A model generated the notes under the pieces. The model was not told where the DNA came from, did not search any database, and worked only from the letters and a program-made list of their open reading frames with translations. Of a DNA stretch of 64,000 nucleotides, positions 52,224 through 61,681 are shown piece after piece. Source of the DNA: Cryoendolithus antarcticus (lineage: Eukaryota > Ascomycota > Dothideomycetes > Cladosporiales > Cladosporiaceae); NCBI GenBank assembly GCA_002077065.1, contig NAJO01000040.1:310001-374000 (forward strand), written 5' to 3'. Position numbers and translations under genes: made by a program. The stretch's first letter is position 1; each line of letters starts with the position of its first letter.

Positions 52224-53558
52224 ATGTCTGAACGCGAAATTTATCCCCAGAGTGGCAGCTCGGGTCTCACCGGCAGCGGCAGCAGCAACACTTACGATTC
52301 AAATACCACTGGCTCCGGTCTCAGCAACACCGAGTCTAACAAGTCCGGCGGCGGCATCATTCAATCTGCACTTGGCATGGTCGGCCTGGGAGGCAACAAG
52401 ACAACCGACAGCTCCAACACCAGCGGCCTGACAGGCAGTGGCTACGACAACACAAGCTCAACAACCGGCTCAGGCATTACAGGTGGTCAAGGTCAGTATA
52501 GTTCTCTTACCACCGGCAACCCGAGTGACATCACCGATGGCGGCTCTGGCTTGCTACATGGCAACCAGTCAAGCGGCACTGGGTCCAGTGGCATTGGCCA
52601 CAGTGGCGGACCGCACAACACGTTCGCGGGCAACGCTCTCGACCCAGCCGTGCATGGCGAGTCGCAGAATCGTGGGACGGGCTTGAGTCTGCCTGGAGGT
52701 GCTGACTCAGGGTATACAGAGACGAGCTCAGGTGGCTCGGGTCTTACGGGCGGTAGCTCCGGCTTGACCGGTGGCAGCTCGTCAGGCTATGACAACAACA
52801 ATGACAAGAGCAGCGGTGGCATCACGGGCGCCATCTCCAATCTCGTCGGCGGAGGCTCTTCGAACACGAACACCAGCAGCAGCGGCTCCGGTCTCACAGG
52901 CGGCAGCTCCTCGGGCTATGACAACAGCAGCACCGGCTCCGGCCTAACTGGTGGCAGCTCCGGTCTCACCGGCAACAGCTCCTCAGACTACAACAGCTCC
53001 ACCTCCGGCACCGACAGCGGCAGCCGCTCCGGCACCTACGACTCCACCGCCCCTTCCACAACCCTCGCCGGCGACAACTCCCGCAACCCAGCAGCCGACG
53101 GCTCCACCACAAACACCTCTACTTCCCAATCTGGACGCGACAACCCTGCCACCGATGATCCCTCCGCCGCCGGCTCAGGCCAGCAGCAGACTGGCGGCAG
53201 CGGGATGGGCGAAGAGGAGAGGAAACACGATAACAAAGTCGCCGCCAAGCGGGAGAACCCTAGCGCTATCCCGACTGCGGGCGGCGAGAGGCTTGGGGAG
53301 AAGCATTGGGGAGAGAGCAAGGTTGTGCCTGATGCTGGATTCGCGCCGCAGGATGAGGGAAAGGGGATTCAGAGTAGCAGTAATGATCGTGAGTTTATGC
53401 GATGAGCGGGGTGGTCAAGAATGGGGTGTGTGCTGACTTTGAGTGTAGCTACGACTGCGAGTAACACTGCGAAAAACGCTGGGGGTAGCTCTAGCTCTGG
53501 GCAGACCGAGGGGAAGGAGAAGATTGGGGACAAGGTCAAGCACCTGTTGCACAAGTAG
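52224..53558 (+). CDS. Gly/Ser/Thr-rich repeat protein, probably stress-related
   Basis: Two exons, 52224-53388 and 53449-53558, with a 60-nt intron 53389-53448 (GTGAGT...TAG); 424 residues. The start MSEREIYPQSG follows CACCACC and a TATA-driven leader. Most of the protein is built from irregular repeats of SGLTGGSS, SGYDN and TGSGLTG; a helical insert GGIIQSALGMVGLGGNK occurs near residue 45 and GGITGAISNLVGGGS near residue 195. The last 80 residues are hydrophilic and charged (EERKHDNKVAAKRENPSAIP, GERLGEKHWGESKVV) and exon 2 ends KEKIGDKVKHLLHK. The composition is hydrophilin-like, as in desiccation- or osmotic-stress proteins, but no named domain is recognisable. No signal peptide. Confidence 0.75.
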
Positions 53559-53879
53559 ATGAAGGAACGATTCGTTGGTCACCGTAGAACCCTTGGCCAT
53601 CCTGTTCGAGAGTTGGTAGCTGCTGCAATCTCTCGAACTGACGAACAAGTCCTCCAATCTGTACCCAGGACAATGTGGTTGTCATGAGCCCAGAATTGCG
53701 CGCTTCAATGTCCCCGAGCGGCTGTCTCTCCAAGTTCCAGTCGAGTCCATTCCGCTGCTTCTTCGCTGTTCATTGCGCCCCGCGACAATGCCCAATTTCC
53801 ACCCAGATCATCCTCTGTTCCCTCCCGCAGGCTGGCTTGTATCGTAGTGTACAGTGCCCTGGCAATGAGGACAATAGTA
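53559..53879. other. Convergent intergenic region
   Basis: 321 bases between two convergent stops; 3' UTRs only as far as I can see. Confidence 0.45.
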
Positions 53880-54681
53880 CTAAATCACCCGCTTCTTCCG
53901 GACTTTACCTCCCATCTTCACCCCTTCGCACATCATGTTGCAAGCCTGGCAGTAGAATTCCGTAGGCTGTGCGTTACGGAGCGTCATCTCCGCGAGTTCA
54001 GCAGCGAGCTGCACAGCCACGCTCTGCGCCAGATTTGGCAATGCCTTCATTAGAGTGACGTAGTCGGAGATGTTGGTCTTGCTAAGCGTGACTGCGGCTT
54101 TTGCTAAAGCAGCGCGAAAGTCTTCCATAGGACCTGTCGCTTCTTCGGCGAGCGTGGCTGCATCGATCAGATTCGTGGTGAATTTGATAGGAACCTTGGC
54201 CAGAAGGTCGGCGAGCTTCATGTTCGCCAGCTTCACAAGATTCGGCAGGTCATACTTGTCCGCCAGGATAGCCGCGTTGACGTGGCTCGTGTAGATATTG
54301 TCGCTCCTTGGCGAGGCGTAATCGAAGTAGTATATATAGCGTACCAGGGCGTCGACACAGTCTTCGCCATCGGCGCTCAGGTTGAGGCGCTTCACAGAAG
54401 CCTCCTAGCAACAGTCAGTGGCAAGATGAACGAGCCCCATTTGAACTGAACTCACCCCGAAACCGCCGTCGCAAGCGCATGCTAGGACATCGGAGTATAG
54501 ACAGAGTACAAAGCGATGCACTTTCCACGAGCGATCATCGCACACAATTTCGAAATCAATAGCCTTGCCTGTTTCGTAGAGGCTGCGAAGGCTTGGTCAG
54601 TGGCCGCATGCTTCAGTCAGGTGAACGTCCTTACATCTTAAACCGTCCAGATACGGTCGAGAAGACTGTTGCAGCATCCAT
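53880..54681 (-). CDS. BTB/POZ-domain protein (copy 1 of tandem pair)
   Basis: Three exons: 54681-54635 (47 nt), 54582-54456 (127 nt) and 54404-53880; introns of 52 nt (GTAAGG...CAG) and 51 nt (GTGAGT...TAG); 232 residues. The BTB core is AIDFEIVCDDRSWKVHRFVL, CLYSDVLACACDGGFGEASV, then DALVRYIYYFDYASP and HVNAAILADKYDLPNLVKLA. Such fungal BTB proteins are thought to be adaptors for Cul3-type ligases or plain dimerisation modules; no substrate domain is present. The C terminus has FYCQACNMMCEG, two Cys pairs that might bind metal, and a basic end KVRKKRVI. The paralogue 540 bp upstream has the same exon sizes, which supports the gene model. Confidence 0.82.
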
Positions 54682-55222
54682 GATGAGTGTTGTCGGTGAG
54701 TCGGTGTAGGGAGGCCAGTGTCATTAACACGGTTGACGTTGGACCTGCAGTGCATTGACGAAGTAGGCAGTAGTGTGCGGTTGGGAAGGAGCGATGGAGA
54801 TCGACCATCTGAATCGTTAAGCCCATCGCTGCTGCACTGTTAGCCTCATCGCACCTCTTGACCCCTTCGATGCAGCAGCGGTTGCCAGTTTGCGGGTGAT
54901 GTTCAGTTATAGGTCAGGCACAGGACTCTGGACCGGGCAATTTGCTATCGTCACCTTCAGGCCTTGCAGCAACCGAAACAGACTGCTCCAGACGATGTCG
55001 GAGGCGCTAGCGAGACCGAGGAACGATGATCTGACATGGGCTGTGTGGAAACTGTATACGATTGTTGCTGGTCCATCCTAGTCACCTACACAGCTGTTGC
55101 CCTCGTGCATTGCCGCCTTGTTTGCATGACCGCGCATTTGTCCTCGCAGCTGCGTCGAGCTGAGTACGGGTAGCTGAGCCATCCACCGCGCGAATCTTTC
55201 GATCAACCCGATACCCTCGCAT
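54682..55222. other. Gap between the BTB copies
   Basis: 541 bases; promoter of copy 1 and 3' flank of copy 2. No gene supported. Confidence 0.4.
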
Positions 55223-56152
55223 TTACGCACACTTCAGTAAAAGTCCACCTCTGGTTCCTGCCCCTTCGCGCTGAATTTCCAGGCATAGAGGCAATTTCCG
55301 CACCCCAGGGCGATGAAGTATGTCCTGTTTTCCTTCCGCTGTTGCGACGTCAAGAATGAAGTTCTCGAGCTGTCCTCTCGCGGCACTGTAACGTCCATAG
55401 TCACAACTCGGACAATTGGTATGCGTCTCCTTGATTGACTTGTCATGCTCCTTCCAAGTCGGCATGGCGATAGTGACGTCTTGTGCGAGCGCCGGTATGG
55501 CGCGGATGATTGTACTATACTGCTCAGACTGTTTCATGCTACTCTTGATTGTTGCATGGACAAGTGCGTCCTTGAACTTTGCGATTGGTCCCTCGGCCTC
55601 GTAGGACAGCCTGGCACCCTCGACCAGATCTGCCGTAGCGTCGAGTGGCTTGTCTTTCAGCAACACAGCTGCTTTGTCGTTTGCGAGCTGAGGTAGGTGG
55701 AGCATGTCGTACTTGTCGGCAAGAAGAATCATGTTGACGTGCAGGGTGTAAGGTTCGCGGCACTCATCGTCAGTGGCGTAGTCGAAGTAGTACATGTAAT
55801 TGACGAGTGCCGCCACACTTGTCTCGCCATCTACGCTAAGATCGATAGATCGATTTGCAGTCTCCTGCTTGGCGTCAGTGCGTGTGCTCAGTATATTTGT
55901 CCCGAACATTGCGGCCTATCTTGAAGTCACCATCGCAAGCGCAAGCCAGCACATCAGAGTACAGATTGAGCACGAAGCTGTGGACTTTCCAAGTCTTCTT
56001 GTCGCAAATGATGGTGAAATCAGTCGCCCGGCCCGACTCGAAGAGGCTGCGCGCGAAAGACTGTCAGTACACGGTTATGACACGCCCGCGTTGATATTAC
56101 GTGACCTCTTGAACTTCTCAGTATTCGCGAAAAGGGCTCCTGGAGTAGTCAT
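55223..56152 (-). CDS. BTB/POZ-domain protein (copy 2), with abnormal intron 2 donor
   Basis: By comparison with copy 1 the exons are 56152-56106 (47 nt), 56046-55920 (127 nt) and 55864-55223, the same sizes for the first two. BTB core: ATDFTIICDKKTWKVHSFVL, NLYSDVLACACDGDF, VAALVNYMYYFDYA and HVNMILLADKYDMLHLPQLA. Intron 1 (GTCACG...CAG, 58 nt) is normal. At the expected intron 2 donor the sequence is AAG-ATAGGC instead of a GT; the acceptor CAG is in place. Splicing may use the nearby GTTCGG at 55907 (43-nt intron, frame kept, four extra residues), or the intron may be retained, giving an early stop. Without either the product is truncated. The C terminus is unlike copy 1 beyond TNCPSCDYG; another frame there keeps a Cys pair (GCGNC). 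Confidence 0.65.
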
Positions 56153-57379
56153 GGTCGAAAGACTACGGATTAGCCATACCACCTTGAGATATTGAAGGTG
56201 ATGAAGAAGTGCAAGAGTGGCTGCACTGTAAGAAGTTTATTTTGTTCGCGGCGTTTGTAGCGGGGCCTACATAACATGTCTCACGGCAACGCCCGCCGGT
56301 GGCAGATCCCCTGTCTCAATGCTTCATGTGTGAAAAGTTTACGTGCTCGCTTCTTACTCCAAGTGTGCAGACAGGTCCAATATCAGGTGGCGCGCAATTG
56401 TTGACTATCCGCCCTCCTCCTCAGCCATGTCTATCAGCAATCGCTTGTCTGCTCGTGGAGCATCGTCCCTGAAGGCCTGCATAGGTCTGCAATATTACTA
56501 GAGTGAGTTGATACTTCCTGCCAGTCAGCTAAAATTTCGGGATAGAAGGTATCTGGCTTGCGGAGGAATCACGAGCGCAGATGAGTGGGAAGGACGGGGG
56601 AAAATGCTAAGGCAGATGCGGATTTTGATGGAGATGACAGCCTACGATCCTTCGTGAGCCGTGGATTCCCTTAGCGTGTCAATAGCCGATATGACATGTC
56701 TCGCTACTGCATAGGTATGCAGCCGTCTGCGGTATTACTACCACCCCGACCAAGTACGATGTACCCATGTTGTCTGCTCGAGTAGGTTCGGGTTCGAGAG
56801 CGCAAGGTGTGTTGTGTGGAAATGCCAGTGTCATGGTATGCCAGAATATTCTGCTCTAACAGGAGGCGTGTCGAGTGTGAGCGACATCCAAAATTTGCAA
56901 TGCAGGCGGAGGTCTTGGTCTTGTGGCCAACCACTCGTAAGAGGGGTGACTTGCGCGTGAGACAAGCTTTATGATGAATTATGTAGCGCAGGATAGATGG
57001 TTGATGGATGCAGGATGAAGTGAGGTCGGACGACAGCGCTTGCCCGAATGAGGGAAGGGAGGAGTGGAGTCGAAGCGGAGAGGAGTCTTGTGCGCCACCA
57101 TGGGCATCGCAGTCGATATCGGCAGCCATCGTGACCCATTCAGTTGCATGGCAGATAAGACGACATTGATGAAGGAAGAATACAGGAACACGTTTGCTGC
57201 GCAAGTTACGGACTTCGCCTTCGCCCCACTTCGGATAACCTCGACCAAGTCGTCTGGCCGAGCCATGATATAGGCCAGATTGAGCACAGAAACGATCGCA
57301 TATGACAATGGCACACTCGCGATGATCACAGAACGACATAAGATCACATCTGGCATACGTGTGACACAAAGTCGAAGTC
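56153..57379. other. Long intergenic region
   Basis: 1.2 kb between BTB copy 2 (minus) and the lsd1-like gene (plus), so promoters of both. The minus-strand frame at 56704-57858 is mostly antisense to the lsd1-like gene and unsupported. Nothing recognisable. Confidence 0.45.
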
Positions 57380-60300
57380 ATGGCGGCGATTGGCAACATG
57401 TCGAATATAGCTGGACTGGTGGCTGGACACAAGGCCAATGCCACGACTGCTAATGCGATCTTTCCTCTTGACGAAGACGACTCAAGTCTCTCTTCTACAG
57501 CAAGTGACATTTTCGACCGGCTCCCATCGAACAAGAGAGCAAGTAGCGGATCCTGGGAGGTCGATGCAAATGGTAATTGGCATCGACATGGCTCCCTTGA
57601 GTCAGCTACGAGCACAGGGATATCTTCCATCTGTTCTTCTACTGCCGCTGACGATGTATTGAAAGATCGATCATCAGGACCTTCTTCGTCCAAGAAGCGT
57701 ATGTCCGATGGTACTATCAAAGTCGCATTGCCATCATCCAGCATCAGCTCGGGAAGTGCAGGAACACCGCGAAGTATCGAGCAAAGAGGCATCCCAACAG
57801 AGAAAAATGGGAACCTTAAGCCACAACAGAAACGCAGAGGACGTCCGCCGAAGGACAAGACGACCGTTCAGCTACCGAAGCCCCGACATCGTACTGCTTC
57901 GTTCATCTCGACGATGCAAGGGGAGGTCAAACCACGATCTGCGATTCCATACACTCTTCCGATCAGCATATTTGCCTCTCAATGCATCGAAGCTGCTCAC
58001 GCCTCTCGTCTGGACCCATACGTCTTGCATGCTGGCGAACACGCTCTCTTGGCAGACCGTATCACCTCTGCAGAGGTCACGGTGTATCTCAACGTCCGAA
58101 ACGCGATATTACGTCTCTGGACACAAAATCCTCGGTGTTGTGTCACAGTCGAAGAGGCAGCTGGCTGTGCCAAAGAGGGCCGCTTCTATGGGCTGACAGA
58201 GGTTGCGTACAAGTGGCTCACCCGAAATGGGTACATCAACTTTGGCTGTGTCGAAGTCCCACAAAATCCGACAACGAGTGCAAAGCCAAAGAAAGCATTG
58301 AAGCAGAAGACTGTCGTCGTAATCGGTGCCGGCGTAGCTGGTCTCACCACCGCGCGCCAGCTTGAGGGTCTTTTCGCACAACACTCAGATCATTGGCTTG
58401 AGAGGGATGAAAAGCCGCCAAAAGTGGTCATCTTGGAAGCCCGCAAACGCATTGGTGGACGCGTGTACTCAAAGCCATTACGAATGCAGAAGCCGCATGG
58501 TCTCGCAGGTGATCTTCGAAATACCGCAGAGATGGGTGCGATGATCGTGACTGGGTTTGAACATGGCAATCCGCTCGATCCAGTCATACGTGGCCAGCTT
58601 GGCTTGCAATATCATCTCATGACGGATGCACTCACAATATATGACACGAATGGCAAGCCTGTAAAAGAGAAGCGCGATATGCTGAATACTGAGCTGTACA
58701 CGGACATAACTGATCGAACAGGCGAATTTCGAGCAATGGCGCAGCCTCGAAACATGCTCAAGGGTGACGAAGATCTCATCAAACGCTCGCGAGATCCAAT
58801 GCAAGGCGGGTATAACAGTTTCAAGCTTGAGCCACTACCTGAACCCCTTGGAGGCAAGCCGAAGACCGTTATGAAGAGAGGGCGGCGGCTCAACGCGCCA
58901 CCCGGGACCGAAAAATTGACAGGAAGAGCACAAGTGGTAGAGGCAAGCACTGGCACAGCGAAAGCAGCACAGGCCGCAGCTGAAATGGGCTGGAAAGTCA
59001 AGGAGGGCATCTCCAAGCATCACACAGTATCATTGAAGCCCATCGCCGAAGCGACTTTGTATCCAACTTTGGGTGCTGTCATGGACAATGCGGTCACGCA
59101 ATACCAGTCATTGCTCGAGATGACATCCCAGGATATGCGACTACTCAATTGGCATCATGCGAATCTGGAGTACGCCAATGCCGCGCCTGTCAGCTGGCTC
59201 AGTCTCAGCGGACATGATCAAGATACCGGTAACGAATTCGAAGGCGCACATTCCGAAATAATCGGCGGATACACACAGCTCCCACGCGGTCTGATGAACC
59301 TGCCCACGAAGCTTGATGTCAAGTTCCAGTCAATCGTCGACAGCATACATTACGATGACCATTTGGAGGACGATTCGCTTAGAACGCGGATAGTCTGCAC
59401 AGATGGTGAAGTGATTGACGCTGATGAAATTGTGGTCACTGCACCGCTTGGTGTGCTGAAGAGCGAAGCCATCGATTTCGATCCGCCATTGCCACATTGG
59501 AAGATGGGCGCGATCGATCGGATGGGCTTCGGTCTGCTGAACAAGGTATGGCCGAATGCCTCCAACGCCATAATACATTCACTGACATGGATTAGGTCGT
59601 CTTGGTATACAACGAGCCCTTCTGGGACGAATCGCGCGACATGTTCGGCTTGCTCAACGAAGCAGAGCACGCAGACAGCCTCAACCCGTCACACTACGAA
59701 CGACGAAGAGGGCGCTTCTACCTGATCTGGAATGCATCCAAGACAAGCGGCAGACCAGTTCTGATCGCACTCATGGCCGGTCACGCAGCACACCAGGCCG
59801 AAGTCACCGACACGTCCACCCTCGTGAACGAAGTCACGGACCGTCTAAGACGAGTGTTCTCGCCATCAGTTCCACTCCCGCAAGAGGTGATAGTCACGAG
59901 ATGGAAGCAAGATCCTTTCACCAGAGGCACATACTCATTCGTCGCGCCACGTACACAACCGCAGGATTACGATCTCATGGCGAAATCGGTTGGGAACTTA
60001 CACTTTGCGGGCGAGGCTACATGTGGCACACATCCTGCTACGGTCCATGGAGCTTTTCTATCTGGCTTGCGAGCTGCCGCAGATGTGATGGAGGGCTTGG
60101 TTGGACCAATCAAGCTGCCCAGCCCGCTTGTGGGACCACCGACGATCAAGCAAGAGACATCGACTGGTCACTTCGCACGAGCCGCGCCTACGCCTACGCC
60201 AGTATCGCGACCACAGACATCGCTAGCTACCCACAGGTCAACTTTAACGACTCTGCCCTCAACAGAGCCACAGATCAAGCAGGAACCCTTCACGATGCCA

Positions 60301-60840
60301 CTTCACAGTATCCCTGCGGCAGCTCTACCTACCATACCACGCAAGTCGGTCTGTGCAGCGGACCCATCTTTCTGGATTCCCGACACATTCGACTCACATC
60401 TCACCTATGAGACTTGCATACTCAGTCTCATCGGCTCCAAGATTGGTGATCGCCCTATCAAGCCTCTGCGCCCCGGCGTAAATCCCTTCCTCCTCTTCAC
60501 GAAAGCTCACTGGGACGAGTGCCGCGAGTTCTGCAACAAAGATCCGAAGTTGAGGGATGTGAGGAACATCATCCGTACTACGCTGGGCACGAGATGGAAA
60601 GCATTGAGCAAAGCAGAGAAAGTTCCGTGGGTCGAGCAGAGCGTTGGAGCTCAAGGGGAGGCTGATCGCGCGAGAAGGGAGTGGGAAGCAGGAGTTCAGA
60701 GATGGGATGAGGAGGCTAAGAGGATAAGGGAGGAGTTCATGAAAGAGCGTCCGCCGCCCGAGGGTTTCAGCGGAGAACTCGGCGGGGAAAGCGGGAAGAG
60801 GAAGACGAATGTCAGTGCCTGTGTTGGCCTTGGTATGTGA
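57380..60840 (+). CDS. lsd1: Lysine-specific histone demethylase Lsd1-like (SWIRM, amine oxidase, HMG box)
   Basis: Two exons, 57380-59545 and 59596-60840, with a 50-nt intron (GTATGG...TAG); 1136 residues. Order: disordered N terminus with an AT-hook (KRRGRPPKDK, about 151-160), SWIRM domain (about 186-290, SAIPYTLPISIFASQCIEAA to WLTRNGYINFG), FAD-binding amine oxidase domain (VVVIGAGVAGLTTARQLEG near 313, RIGGRVYS, APLGVLKSEAIDF, and the C-terminal FAD segment LHFAGEATCGTHPATVHGAF), then an HMG box (about 1013-1097, RPGVNPFLLFTKAHWDECRE). This is the fungal Lsd1/Saf type, flavin-dependent demethylases of H3 lysine with chromatin-remodelling partners. A Lys/Glu-rich insert between the FAD halves stands where the tower helices sit. 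The final codons GGT ATG TGA overlap a GTATGT donor, so an extra 3' exon is possible. Confidence 0.9.
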
Positions 60841-61681
60841 AGCATGAGGTGTGATCTTTCGCTCGCGGAGAGGTGTTTACTGGGCACAGTATACCGTAGC
60901 ACGACAGCGTTGCTACAATACCATCTCGATTGCTGAATTGGGTTTACTTCGTTCCTTCGATTGCGCCACTGACGTTGGCTAGCGCGCTGTGACCTTCTAC
61001 CCTTCGCTCGCGTGGCAGTTCGATTTCAGCCGGGAAGATAGAGCTCCGCTTCCAAAGTGCCCCAAGATCGTGGGGATTTGCGCTCGCTTCACGTGTTGAT
61101 GCGTCGTGAGTGTGGTTGCGCAGGGTGCCCTGCGCCGCGAGCTGAGGTGCATGTAGTCCATGGAGAGTAGACCTGTAGATTATTCAGTATCGTTCGCAGA
61201 GACCCCGTTCAATCTGTCTTGACCCCATCTCTAATCGCCTAATGCACGGCCGTTTACCGTTCGAGGCTCCCTCCACTTCGTACCTCCACTGGGGGCTCTC
61301 CGCACACGAGATCATCCCGCAGCCTACTGATCACCAGCTGTGCCGCGTCGCGGACTTCGACTTCTGCACGGATTTGAAATCATTCACCTTTCGATCCAGC
61401 GATTCTTCGCCTGCATAGCTGGAGACTCTCTGAGTTCCAATTTTGAGTACGAACATTGCGACAAGAGATCGGGTTAAGTGGACCTACGTGGGTTGCCGAG
61501 CTCAGGAACAGGACAACCGGACCTTGTACAGTGGACTTTGCGATTCGGCGTTGGCACTGAGAACATCACAAACATAATCGGGTTGTGAGGGTGCGCATAT
61601 TTGGACTGAGCACCACTGGAGCAGATTGGTGCGCTCAGAGCGCATAGCAGCGCTGGTGGGGGCAGGGGGGAGGCTTGAACC
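60841..61681. other. Intergenic region lsd1-creB
   Basis: 841 bases, 3' UTR of the demethylase and promoter/leader of the deubiquitinase. No gene, RNA or repeat seen. Confidence 0.45.

Noticed and set aside
56704..57858. Long minus-strand frame (384 codons) over the start of the lsd1-like gene
   Set aside because: Over half is antisense to the disordered N terminus of the demethylase; the rest lacks any domain or conserved-looking composition.
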